In this document: piece after piece, positions 32,870 to 44,368 of the stretch
Numbering within the stretch: position 1 is the stretch's first letter
How the letters are laid out: every line of letters starts with the position of its first letter
Assembly (NCBI GenBank): GCA_027924585.1
Contig: BSBM01000825.1
Location: forward strand, 2,212,001-2,276,000
Reading direction: 5' to 3'
Origin: Larix kaempferi
Lineage: Eukaryota; Streptophyta; Pinopsida; Pinales; Pinaceae
Length of the DNA: 64,000 nucleotides
The notes under the pieces: generated by a model
Databases searched by the model: none
What the model was told of the DNA's origin: nothing
What the model saw: only the letters and a program-made list of their open reading frames with translations
Position numbers and translations under genes: made by a program

Positions 32870-34095
32870 TGTTGGCTTACAAACTGATCTAGAGGTTTTC
32901 CAATATAGACCCAGGTTCTTCGCGGTTTCACTTAACCAAAAAAACCCCTTCTCACCGGCTCTTTCGGCAACAGCCTACGAACAGGCTGAGGTCTCACTTG
33001 AGGTGTAGATATGGGGGTACTACGGAATCAATTTTCCACAGTGATGTGATGAGTTGTTCGGACAGGACTACTGCGCAGTGCACTATCATATCTGCACTGT
33101 GAACTGAGGACTGCACGACAATAGACTGCGTCACGGTTCGCACTTCTACAAACTAACCACTACGCACCCAAGGGGTGTGCGGTTCGAGAAGGATACCATT
33201 AATAGGACAACACAACTGTCTAATACACTTCCTTTTCCAGATTTAACATATCTTAAGGACTTTACTTTAACCCTTAACCGTCATCTACTACCTTAGACTA
33301 CTTGGCTCTATAACAATTGCAAGCAGATAAAGCATGTAATGTTGTGCACTCCTAGTATTATGCGTCAACGGAGTTACTTAACCCGAATTCTTCATACACT
33401 TGTGATTATTTAGCAAACTGATACTTCTGCAAACCTGAGGTACTATGCATCCAACATTCATTCATTCACGCAACACTTGACATATTATTCCCATCTTTCT
33501 CCTATGGTGAATACATATAAATGCATTAACATAGCAACTGGTAAATGGGACTACAAGCATTCATGTAAGCAAACAGATAAGTGCAAAATGGAAACAATCA
33601 CACTACACAAGATTTAACGTGGTTCGCCCCCCGGATGGAGGCTACGTCCACAAGAACTGTTGTTATATTAGTTTCTGGGAAGGGTATAACAGTTCTATAT
33701 CTGCGACTGGTTCCCTTCTTCTAATGGTCTTGTGCGACTGGTTCAGGTAGTGGTTTTTCCACATGTGCAACCAGTCGCGCTCTTTCCTCTTCTGCTCTAC
33801 CCGCCGCTTGGCACTCCTGGAGAATCTTTTCCAAAAATAGACCACTGATGGTCTAACCGAAACATGTGTCGTATTCTGTCCAACACTTTGCCTTGTTGGA
33901 TCTCCATAGACTGGACACTTCACAGCACTGCCTCCTCGCAGCACTGAACCTCGCATCTCTTCCGACACTGCGCTACGCACAACTTCGCAGCATCCCAAAA
34001 ACTTATACAAAAATGTTTCAATTGAACTGCGCTCAGCTCTACAGTTCCAAAACTCCTTCTTACTCAAAATTTCCCCACTTGGGCCAGGCCCAACA
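32870..34095 (-). repeat. 3' LTR of element E (1226 bp)
   Basis: Direct repeat of 44369-45927. It lacks an internal block of about 330-370 bp present in the other copy (about 45190-45560). No clear polypurine tract adjoins it. Confidence 0.88.
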
Positions 34096-34149
34096 GGTCA
34101 CTAACACTCACATGTGTCTCATCCCCGAGCCACTTGCAGCTTCTCCCAG

Positions 34150-37008
34150 CTGCTCCTATGGCTGCAAATCCAGCTTCGGAGAGAACTCATTGTGTGTGTT
34201 GATCAGCTTTTCGACTGCATCCTTCATATCTTGCTCAACTTTCTTGACTGTATCCAGCATCTCCGGTGTTATATCATCGTGGATCTGGCCTTCCACCTGT
34301 TCTTGATTCTCGCACAACTCCTTTAACTTCTCCTTAATCTCCTACAAGATGTGCTGGCATCCTCCAGTAATGGCTGCGACTTATCATCCATTTCCATCTC
34401 TTTTTCTCTTAAGGTTTGCACTTCCTTCTTGAGGGAGTTTATTTCCCTATACTTTTGAAGTCTATCTCTTGGTAGTAGGGCCTTTACTTCTGCATCCAAC
34501 TTCTCCAGTGCTTCTTGCTTATCTTTCACTGCATTCTTTACTTGCAACAACCCTGGGTCTTCTTCGAGAGCAGTGAATTCCTTCGATGCCATGTCCAACA
34601 GACTCTGGCACTTAGCCACTTCGGCAATAATACTCTCTGCTGCGGCCTTCACTTCTTTTGCTCTTAGTTGCTGCTGATCTGGCGGGATATGTGGATTGAT
34701 CTGTTCCTTTAAGGAAACAATGTTAGCCTCATGTAGAATCTCCATGTCTTGCATCTCTGTCTTAAGACTGGTAACCAGGTCACCAATCTTAACGATAGTG
34801 TCCGCGGGGTCATCCTGTACTTCGAATTCATCAATATTATCTGTGACTGCAGTGATCGTGTATTCTAGTCTTTGCCGACGATCGTACTCATCCTGTAGCT
34901 CCATAGCTCTCCACGAGCTAGAATCCTCCAACTGTTGATTAACTGCTTGCAGCTCAGCTTGCCCCTTCAGCGCATCAGTGGTTCTCTCATGCATTTCTTC
35001 GACACACTATAGATGTAAATAATGTAGGCCAGGTAGTGGTGTTTTTTCCAAGTCAAGCTCCACATGCTCGACATCCTTCGTGTTTAACATTGGTTTCTTT
35101 TGCATTGGCAATCTTACTGTTAGTGGATCAAGGTGAACAATGTCGGACCTCGCAGGTACAGTTATGGTTAGTTGTGGCTCCTTCTGTTGAGAAGTTCCTC
35201 CCGACTTCCCTTCAGACTCGGACTCCCGCGACAAGTGCAATCTCTTGTGTACTTATTCTATTTTCTCTGTGATTCCCCACAGCACGGTCAGATTCTTCCT
35301 TAGAATGTCTTGAATCACTTTGTCTTTCTTCTCCTTTGTAGTCCACATGTCTTCTATCTGCTCTGTGACCTTATCCGCAATTGTGTCATAGTCCTCCTCA
35401 TGGATTACTGCGTCTGACTTGGTTTTATTGGCCTTTTACTTCTTCCTTGTCCCTTTTTGTTGTGTTGGGATCTCAGCTTCCTTTCTCTTTCCCGTCTCCT
35501 TCTCTTCAGTAATAGGACATGTAATAGGTTCATCCTCGCTAAAGTCGCTTGGGACATCTACAATTTCCACTTTGAACTCGGCAGGCCATTCCTTCATGAT
35601 ATTATCAATTTCCTCTTCGTACATGTGGTAGTTTCCTACGAACCATTCCGCGTTCCTCTTCTGTGCTTTGGCTGAAATGTGAATGCAACGCATGTCAGTA
35701 TAAAAATCAACAATGCGAATATACCTGCTCATTACCTGCTTTGTTATCTGCAGCATGAGTATGATTGTTGCACGCAGCTGGTCATAATACTGGTAGAAAA
35801 CCTCAGCTGTCATGTGTTGCCTCTCTGAGTTCAGATTTGCCCTGAGATTTGAATAATGGGGCCCTCTGCAACCCCTAGTATCAGTGATTACGCCAACGTA
35901 ATCCTTCGGCTCCTTCCAGCCGACAAAGGCGATCAACACTATGAGCCATGTATAATGGAAATTTCCTCCACTGAGCTGTGTGTCGTTTAGTTTTCCCATG
36001 AACTCATTTAATAGGTATTGAGACCAATTGAACTGCTCTCCCTCCGCGACCGTGAAGCCAAGAAGTATTGTGCCCGCACTTACCTCCAAAGGCCTAGATT
36101 TTCTTAATATCTTTCCTGCTAACAGCTGCGTGACAAAATTTGTGGATTTTTCATCGATGTCGTCCGTCTGAAAGCCCCTCTTTCCTTTGAGGACCAATTG
36201 AGTTTTCTTCATCTTTTCCATGACTTATTTATCCTTGCTCTTCCTCTGGAAAAATTGCTTCGGGTCTTTACCCCTTTTTCTCAACCTTGTAATGCGGTGG
36301 ATAATGTCAATGGTGAGGTCGAAATTGCGGTCAAGCCACAAGTAACCCTGGTGAATGTGTGCCATCAGTGTTCGCACCACCACATTCAACTTTGGTGATC
36401 TGTCAAAATGCAAAAGTCTGAGCAAATTGAGCAGCCTGGACTGAACTACTTCAGATAACCAACTCTCGGCAACTAGGTTAAGCTTGCGCTTTGCATCCTT
36501 CTTCCAACACATGCACTGGTCAGGTTGGAACTGTGGGAACCTCGTTCATCGGGCTCCTCCTTCTGCATTGCAAGCAAATCATATTCCTCCCATTTACATT
36601 TTGGGATTTTACCCACCAGATTTTTGTCGACATCGACATGTTTTGAGATGGGTGATAGCAGGATGTCGTATTTGGCACTCTTTGGTAATCTAAAGACCGA
36701 TGCGTCCAGTGCACGTGGTGACATATATTCTGGGGTCATGGTCAAGGGTATCTCCTTATCTGATACTGGTGGATTCTGTACTGTCGAAGCCATCTTGGGT
36801 ACCTTCGTTCTTGGTGCTGCTGGAGTTTTACCTTTGTCTTGCATGGTTGGACCGTGTCTCGATGATCATCTTGACACTTGAACTGGTTCTAAGACAACCT
36901 TCTTAGCTGGGGTTCTCATTAACCCTTTGATCCCTCTGTCGTGAAATAAATTCATAGTCTCTTGGATGGTGAACTCTTCTTCTATGGACGACCACTCAGA
37001 CATTCATT
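34150..37008 (-). pseudogene. Element E extra sense ORF: globular domain plus long coiled coil
   Basis: Downstream of integrase, on the same strand, about 950 codons start MSEWSSIEEEFTIQETMN (37008). A globular part holds VRTLMAHIHQGYLWLDRNFD, LTIDIIHRITRLRKRGKDP, TQLLAGKILRKSRPLEVSAG and NFHYTWLIVLIAFVGWKEP. A highly charged segment and a C-terminal coiled coil rich in E, K, L and Q follow (VNQQLEDSSSWRAMELQDEY, LREKEMEMDDKSQPL). A frameshift near 36500 and a few stops break it. The ITxLxxxGKDP motif resembles plant-mobile-domain-like proteins, which links it loosely to the antisense genes of A-C. Function is unknown. Confidence 0.6.
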
Positions 37009-37625
37009 GGCTAAACTTCACAGGGTTTCAGATGACTTGCGAAAAATAACTCACACATAAATGTTCGCAAGAAAATTCTAAGTGTTTGGTAACGCCCGTG
37101 ATTCTGAATGATGGATTACTTATAGGCGCAGCTGACCTCCTACGCCCCTCAATAGCTAGATGAGCATTAATGGCGGTATTCGCTAGCCCAATCCAACGGA
37201 TCTTTCGGTCCTTTCCTTCATAAACTCGTTCCAAACAACTATCTGTACGTTAAATTCCCAAGCGATCGCTGGCAATGGCTATATAATGGCTATATTTTCA
37301 ACCGACATTGTAATGGATTTTTTTTTTAGTGTTGCGTCGAGCTGCGTGACATGTCATTCTTGATCCTGCGCGGTGCCTGATTTCTTACTTTTGAACTTAA
37401 TATCTTTCCTTGTTCACTTGCTCTTCGCAATTGCCTTTTGGATTTCGCAACTATGCACTTGCTCTTTTCTTTTTTTTTTTCTTTTTTTTGGTGCAGCGGT
37501 ACATCTTAACAGTGATGCGCGGTATATACATGTTCCTTATCGTAAATTACGTATAGACTCATTCCCATTTCTAGTGGCCATTTCCAACTGTACTTGGCAC
37601 TTAGAAACTTCTTACTTTTTGATCG
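37009..37625 (-). other. Element E spacer between integrase and extra ORF
   Basis: About 600 bp with a poly-T/poly-A run and no coding domain. Confidence 0.5.
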
Positions 37626-38830
37626 TCACAAGTTCTGTGAAGCAGGACTATCCTGATAGGGTTTTAGTCTGCTTCCATTGATTAGACTTGGCAAGTTATC
37701 TCCTGCTAATGTGGCTAGTTGGACTGTGCCACGATTAGTAATATGTACAACAGTATATGGGCCAATCCAATGCGTTTTAAACTTCCCAGGAAATTTCATA
37801 AACTTGCTATCATACAGGAGGACTATATAACCTACCTAGAAAGACTTGTTCTTGATGTGGTGATCATGCCACACTTTTTCTCTTTCTTTTTTCACTTGTT
37901 GGTGGAATCCTGTGATGAAGTGATCCTCCTCCATCCCAACCAAGTGTAGGAGCCTTTCTTCTAGCATTGTATGGTCTGCCATGCATGTAAACGCAGCTAT
38001 TCTCAAACTGGGAATGATATATTCCATTGGCATTATTGCTTCTTGTCCATAAGACAATATGAAAGGTGTACGGCCATTCAACTTCTTACATGTTGTCCTG
38101 TATGCCCATAGTATAGTTGGAATTCCCAGGTTCCAATCATCCCTATTCACATTGTATACCTTAGTGAGCTCATTCTCCATTATTTTATTGAATGCTTCCA
38201 CGGTTCCATTTTCCTGCAGGTGATAAGGCATACTACGCTGATGATGAATGTGGAATTATTCTGTCAGTGCCTCAATAGTCTTGTTCAGAAAGTGGGTGCC
38301 TTTGTCACTCATCAGAATTTTTGGACATCCAAACCTCATAAGGATTTCTTCAAATATGAACTACGCTGCAGTACCTGCGGTACAGTCCTTTACTGGCTTC
38401 GCTTCGGCCCATCTGGTGAGCTAATCAGTAGCAGTGATGATATACCTCACACCAGTTCTCTTCCCTAGTGGGTTTATAGGTCCCACAAAATCAATGGTCC
38501 ATTTTTCAACTGCCTGTAATGTCAACTATGGATTTAGTGGCATCTTGTCCCTTCGTGATGGCCTTCCTTTCCTTTGACAGACATCACATCTCTGGCAATG
38601 CTCCTTTGAATCCTTATGGATCGTAGGCCACCATAGCCATGCGCGTAATAGCTTCTACGCAGTGGCCTACCTGCATAGTGACCTCCTGCTGCTCCGGAAT
38701 GCACATCAGCCAATATGAATGGCTTTTCATGCTCCAATACACATCGGCGTAGTACTTCATCCGGTCCCAATTTGTATAGCTGACCTGCAATAATGGTGAA
38801 GTCAGTTGCTCGCACAACCAACTGCTTCTT
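37626..38830 (-). pseudogene. Element E integrase
   Basis: The zinc-binding part is split by a frame change (DVHSGAAGGHYAGR, then HCQRCDVCQRKGR). The core has EKWTIDFVGPINPLGKRTG, CPKILMSDKGTHFLNKTIE and [16 protein letters not shown], so all three catalytic acidic positions (D, D, E) are visible. The C-terminal part has [35 protein letters not shown] and NGSRLKPYQD. It ends at TGA (37626). A few stops are present. Confidence 0.85.
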
Positions 38831-40260
38831 TTGCTACGTTGTGAACTCTATGGGTGCTAATCTAGTAGTCAAAAACTCTATGATGTCTTTATAGTAATCA
38901 TCAGCTATCTGGATAGCGAACAATTGCACGTCCGACAGTTTGTCTTCAAGATTGGTAGGTTCTTCTCCTGACTCGATCCTTGACAGATGATCAGGTCCCA
39001 AGTTTAGTCTTCCAGGTTTAACTACTATTTCAAAATGATACTCCTAGAAGAGTAACAACCATCTACAGATTCCCCCCCTAACACTGGCTTACTGACTAGG
39101 TATTTCAAAGTAGAATGGTCAGTGAACATAAGGAAGTGCGCACCAAGAAAATAGTTCCTGAACTTCTGCAGTGCGTAAACAATCGCTAGTCCTTCCCTCT
39201 CAGTGGTGGTATAATTATTTTCTACATATGACAGCTTCCTGCTCAAAAATGCGATGGGATGGTCAACACCTCCCTCTCCTGGTTGTGCTAAACCAACCCC
39301 CAATGCTATGCATGATGCGTCAACATGTACATGGAATGGCTTCTCCCAATTTGGGAAAACTAGGATTGGTGCAGTAACCATCATCTCTTTTAATGTATCA
39401 AACCCTTGTTCACACTCTGCATTCCATATGAACGACGCGTCTTTCTTTAGCAGCTTCTCCATTGCTGTAGTTATTTGTGCATAACCCTTTATAAACTTCC
39501 TATAATAGCCGGTGTGGCCCAATGTAGTGCATAGCTTCTTTACCAAATTTGGCGTGGGCAAGTTTACTATGACTACGATCTTTGCAGGGTCAACCATCAA
39601 ACCCTGTTTACAAACAATGTGTCCCAGTAGAATCCCATAAGGAACACATAAGACACACTTCTTTAGATTCAAAGAGATCCAATGCTGTCTACACTTTTCC
39701 AGCATCATTCTTAGGTTCGCGTAATGGTTCTTCAACAATCCAAATACAGTCCAGTCATCAAAATAAGCTTCTAGAAGCTTATGCATGAAATCCTTGAATG
39801 TTGCGACGACAACTCTAGATAATATGGTGGGTGTGTTCTTCAGACCAAATGTCATCACTGTGTATTGGAATTACCCCCATTCTGTAGCAAACGTAGTATT
39901 GTGCCTATCTGCGGGATCAATTCTTATTTAATGATATCCCGAAAAACCATCGGTAAAGGAATAGGCTTCATTTCCTCCAACATTATCAAGCACCTCATCC
40001 GTAAAAGGAGTAGGGAATGGGTCATGCATGGAAGCATCGTTCAATTTCCTAAGATCCACATAGATCCTGATTTCCCCCTTTGTCTTCTTATCTTGGACAA
40101 CCATTGGGCTTATCCACTCAAATTCCTCAACAGGCTCAATTATTCCTGCCTCCAGCATCTTGTCTAGTTCGGCACTTACTCTTTCTTTGTAGAGTGGGTT
40201 CAATCAGTACGGCCTTTGCTTCACAGGCTTCGCGCCTAGCTTAAGAGGTATTTTCATCAC
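38831..40260 (-). pseudogene. Element E reverse transcriptase and RNase H
   Basis: The RT has IIEPVEEFEWISPMVVQDKK, IYVDLRKLNDASMHDPFPTP, AYSFTDGFSGYH, VMTFGLKNTPTILSRVV and an intact YFDD (39754-39765) in LLEAYFDDWTVFG. The connection LGHTGYYRKFIKGYAQI is followed by RNase H with FHVHVDASCIALGVGLAQPG, YTTTEREGLAIVYAL and MFTDHSTLKYL. Long stretches are open; a few stops interrupt (for example after YH and WG in the finger region). It is the best preserved pol in the window. Confidence 0.9.
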
Positions 40261-41370
40261 TCCTAAGTCTCCCAAAATGCCCTTAATCTCTGTAAACTTA
40301 GTCGGAAATAACTCCTGATATTCATGTAATGTATCTGCAATCTCCGCAACAGTCTGATCGTCCTAATAGTCTCCAATAGCTGCGAACTTTGGCTCTTCGT
40401 TGGTGCCAATGTTCACTCTCTTTGTCTTCACAGGTCCTCTCATGTCTGGGATTTCTAGCAGAGGTCCATCTACGTCGTGCGCACCTTCTGACTCGGGTAT
40501 CTTGATGTTGCGTGGATCCTCCTCATCACTGTCCCCTTTTTCTTCAGCTTCTTCAGCTAAGTTATAACACTCCATAGCATGTTCTTCTTGTTTAGCCCAT
40601 TCCTGCTGCAAGCTAGCAAGTACATTGTCAGCTCCAAAGAATTCTTCCAGTGTCATATTTCCATGTGGGAAATCTTCTCTGAATATTCGTTCCTTAATTA
40701 TTTACAAATCATCATGTATAAGCGGGTTCTCATCCTTGAAATTGAAGTCCTTCTGGAAGTTTGCAGTCAGCATGGCCCAATCTGTGGTTCCTCTGCGCAA
40801 CTCCAAGTCTAGGTACCATTTCTTTGGAATGTCATCCTCCAGCGTGTGCACAAACATATGCACTCATTCTGTATCTAGTCTCTCCTCCCATGCTTGTGCA
40901 TAGACTTAAATGTGCTTTTTTGGGTCTGTCTGTCCATTATATTTCTTAAAAGGTAGTGTAACTTGATCAACAAACTTGATCTGCATCTTGATTCTACACT
41001 AATCCCATGTGGTCAGTGTCTACTTATGCGCAGCCCACCATCTGGCAGGTGGCTCGCGCAGTTCCATGTCTAATGCTTGTAAGCGATGTTCATCTGCAAT
41101 TGCTGCAGTATATTCTTTGATAAAAGAATAAACATTAGAAAAACCATCATAGCCAAGAGTTGGGCTTACCTCCTTTCCAATCCATTGCAGTGACTTTGTA
41201 ACCTGTGCACATCTCCCTGCTGATACTTCATGCATGTGACTCTGCCAATTTTCCAATCCTGCATCTGAGTCTGAGACGCAAGAGCTGTCGCATCTCCAGC
41301 TGAGTGTACCATCCACAGTTGGGTTAATATAATCTTCTTGGTTTGCAGTCATCTGGTATAGTCTGTCCAA
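40261..41370 (-). pseudogene. Second capsid-like (gag-type) domain of element E, between PR and RT
   Basis: The minus strand gives LDMELREPPARWWAAHK, then LPFKKYNGQTDPKKHI, VYAQAWEERLDTE, VHMFVHTLEDDIPKKWYLDL and ELRRGTTDWAMLTANFQKDF. The pattern (KYNGQTDP.KH, then KKWYLDLELRRGT.W) is that of retrotransposon capsid domains. An acidic linker, EEAEEKGDSDEEDPRN, leads to RT. A capsid domain on the C-terminal side of the protease, in addition to the one upstream, is unusual. Several stops are present. Confidence 0.65.
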
Positions 41371-41388
41371 ATCTTGAGCTCTAGATTC

Positions 41389-42012
41389 CTACTGAATCGG
41401 CTCACCATATCTGTCCCCGTCTGCAGGGTCCAGTGGCGCAATGAACCTGAGATGCTTTCCTTCGAAGATCATCTTCTTCATTTTCAAATTTATAATAGAG
41501 AGGTTGTCCATATCCCAGTCAATCCCTAGCAGCGCGGGATAAGGCTGACTATCATCGACAATCTCGATCACCTCAAAGTCTACATGACTTTGCACTCCGT
41601 CAATGTCAACAAGAATGTTGGCTAACCTGCCAAAGGGTATGACTTTCTCCTGGTTCTCCATTCTCAACTAGATAGGTGACCATAACATCTTTGGTCTCCC
41701 CATCTGTTTCCATGTTTGCTTGGTTAAGACATTTACTTCAGATCCTAGATCAAGGATGATTTCATCCATCTCATAGTCTCCTATATGCGCAGTGAGCCTC
41801 ATTTCACGGCCGGTTCTCTGATGTTTCTTGATCTGGTGAACTGTGCTATCGGTCATCTCCATCTCGCTCTGTGGTTCATATTGGTTTAACAGTTTTTGCA
41901 ATTCTACTATAGCATCTGCGCTTTTCAACAGCTTCATGCAGCTTCTGAGGAACTGCACAACAGAGGTGCCTGTCTTTCTTGCAAGGCTCGTGTTGTCATA
42001 GGCAGCTGGCAT
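41389..42012 (-). pseudogene. Element E protease
   Basis: The catalytic segment is DEIILDLGSEVNVLTKQTW (D-L-G-S in place of D-S/T-G), followed after one stop by VIPFGRLANILVDIDGVQSH, PYPALLGIDWDMDNLSIINL and MIFEGKHLRFI. ALLGIDWD is the conserved second half motif of gypsy proteases. Confidence 0.8.
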
Positions 42013-42170
42013 GTGTACGGTATTTCACTATGTAGCGGGATTCTCAGTGACTTGGGTGCCAACTCTTTGAGGATATCCCACACTTCTGTAAATGCTTCCT
42101 TGTTCTTTTTCAAATCAAACGGAGGTGCTTTCCCAGCAGCCTTTCTTATCCATATTATTTCAAGAGGAGA

Positions 42171-42989
42171 CTATTTAGTGTTAAAATCTCCATATGTCAA
42201 AGATTTTGCTTCTCCATCTCTTCCCGTCGTAGCACCACTTCGCATCACTACGTTGATACTTGGATCCACAGGTCTCCTTTCTGCTGCGATGAACTGGATG
42301 TTTGGATTTGGTGGCTCTGGTCGCTTCCTTTTCTTCATTTCTACCTCTAACACAGGGCAGTCTTCAATAACATGAACAAATGAGCTACAATAATTGCATG
42401 TAGTGCATGAGTTGGTGCAATCTCTGGACACATGGCCTGCTTGGCCATAGTTATAACAGATTACTTGACCTCATCCCCGTCCCTGCGCTAGACCGTTATT
42501 CCTTCCTCTCCCTCGGTATCCTCTGCGGCCTCTGTATGCACCCTAATCAGGTTGGGCATTATTCTGTTTCTGCGGAGTCTCTTCTTGGACTCTGTACATT
42601 CTTGCATACATATGCTCAATATCCTTCTTTCTTTCTAACATGAGCTCATATGCGCGGCAGTTGGACTCATCATGCCCTACTGACTTACATAAATTACAAT
42701 ATAGGTTTTTAGGTGTTCTTACGTATTTCTGTATCATGTGCCAATATTTTGGCCGTTGTCCTCTGGTTCTGCAAATTTGACACCATGGCCCTTGGTTTGG
42801 ATTTAATGGGTTTGGTCCACCCATATTAAGGAATTCTTGAAATAAAGGACAATGATCCTTAGTGTGTCCTTCTCCCTTACAACCTATACACTAGACTTCT
42901 TGTCTCTCTTGCTTTCCTTTCTTGATATCTTGTAATTGTAGTGTCAGGGTAGCTAACTGGTTCTGAATCTGAGACATGCCAGTGCTATT
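42171..42989 (-). pseudogene. Element E nucleocapsid with five zinc-knuckle motifs
   Basis: In order on the minus strand: CIGCKGEGHTKDHC, CQICRTRGQRPKYW (degenerate), CNLCKSVGHDESNC, CYNYGQAGHVSRDC (one cysteine changed) and CNYCSSFVHVIEDC. An Arg/Gly-rich spacer (YRGRRGYRGRGRNNGL) lies between the third and fourth. The region follows the capsid domain. Most gypsy elements carry one or two knuckles, so five is high. Confidence 0.75.
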
Positions 42990-43809
42990 TTTTCCGATCG
43001 GTGAAGCTTCCAACTTCATCGCAATCTCCAGGACTTCTTCTTGGGAAGCCACCTTTTGCTGCATCAATGGCTATCTGATATGGGGCAACAACGCAGCTAT
43101 AAACCATTCCTTGTGCTGCTGCTGCGCTATGATGAAGCTTACTTGGTCCAACAGTGTCTTAAATTTCTGATCAAACTCCCAGACTGTTTCATTAGGTTTC
43201 TGTTTGATCTCTTTTAACTCTGGATGCACTGTGACTCTAATTTCGGTTTCTTAAATTCTGCTAAGAGTGCAGCCTTGATTTCTATCAGGGTTCTCGGTTG
43301 TCCCTGCGAGTATTTCATGAACCAATGCAAGGCTCTATCTCTAAAGGTGGTAACGGGCTGCGCTTGCTTCACTGCGTCATCCTGTTCTTATTTTACACTC
43401 CATATGGATTCACATAGAAACCAATGTTGATCAGGGTCCTCTAGACCCGTTCCTTTGAATATCAGTAGCTTAATGTCCTCAGTCATGCTTCTGGTGGAGG
43501 CTTCTGCGCGGCAAAAATGAATGTGGTATTGTGTTGAATGTTCACGACTATGGGGTCATGAATTGGTTGGGTTTGTGCAATGAGAGGTGCGGTGTTCAGA
43601 ACTAGTGGATTCTAAGGCGTAATAGGTTGACAGGTGGCAGATAGAGGTGCGGTTTGGCTATCATGTTCGTCTTCTGAATCAATATCTACGCAGAGCCTAG
43701 ATCCACTAGAATTCTTCTTAGATGTGTATTTATATCTTTTCCCACTTCTTAGTTTATGCTTCTCTTCGTCAGAATCAATAAAAATGCTATTAACCATTAC
43801 AGATTCCAA
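42990..43809 (-). pseudogene. Element E gag capsid domain
   Basis: A lysine/serine-rich start (KHKLRSGKRYKYTSKKNSSG) is followed, in shifting frames, by LLIFKGTGLEDPDQHWFLCE, FRDRALHWFMKYSQGQP, TLIEIKAALLAEF and later EVLEIAMKLEASPIG. FKGTGLEDPDQHWF and RALHWF are the retrotransposon gag signature. Several stops and frameshifts are present. Confidence 0.75.
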
Positions 43810-43814
43810 AAACT

Positions 43815-44297
43815 TTACAGTAATCTAAAAACACCTTTCTCAGCTAAGAGCATCTTAATGTATAAACTGAGGTTGTTCAAGTACTTACCTCTGAATCCTT
43901 TGAAAAATTCTCTTTCGGCTGCACTGTAGGATTTTAGCATGTCCAGAGCGAACCGAGTTACAAAGCTTTGCAGGGTGATGTCAACCCAGAAGTCAACTGC
44001 GCGTACAAACGGACTATCCAATGCTTTGAGCCTTTCAATAAGCTCGGGCATCCACTTGGTCGTTACGCTTCGCGGTAGACAGTTTCAGTGTTCTACGAGT
44101 CTGGACAACCACTCATGTAGCTCGTTTCTGAAAGATTCCCAAAATACCTCGTGAATGTATTTCCACGGGTACTTATTCAACCAGTCAATGTCAGACAAAT
44201 GTGGGTGTCTATTTTCCATTCTTGCAAAGTCTCTCTCTGTCTTGTCACACCAAGCAAAAATTTCTTTCTTGTCTGGATACCAAATGTCGACGCCCAA
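43815..44297 (-). pseudogene. Element E N-terminal gag-like ORF
   Basis: The first frame after the primer site begins MGVDIWYPDKKEIFAWCD. After one TGA stop (about 44083) it continues MPELIERLKALDSPFVRAVD and FALDMLKSYSAAEREFFKGF. It is helical and charged, with no zinc motif. I do not recognise a family; by position it is the gag N-terminus or a small leader ORF. Confidence 0.5.
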
Positions 44298-44350
44298 CTA
44301 AACTTATTCTACTTCACATATCATGACTTCAACTCATCACGGATTCTTAG

Positions 44351-44366
44351 AGCGGCAAAAGAACCA
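44351..44366 (-). other. Candidate primer binding site of element E
   Basis: The minus strand reads TGGTTCTTTTGCCGCT, two bases inside the 5' LTR. It begins with TGG, as expected for pairing with a tRNA CCA end, but is not the initiator-Met site. I do not assign the tRNA. Confidence 0.5.
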
Positions 44367-44368
44367 TT

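Noticed and set aside
34150-37008. Envelope gene
   Set aside because: No signal peptide, transmembrane segment or cysteine-rich ectodomain is seen; the protein is charged and coiled coil.
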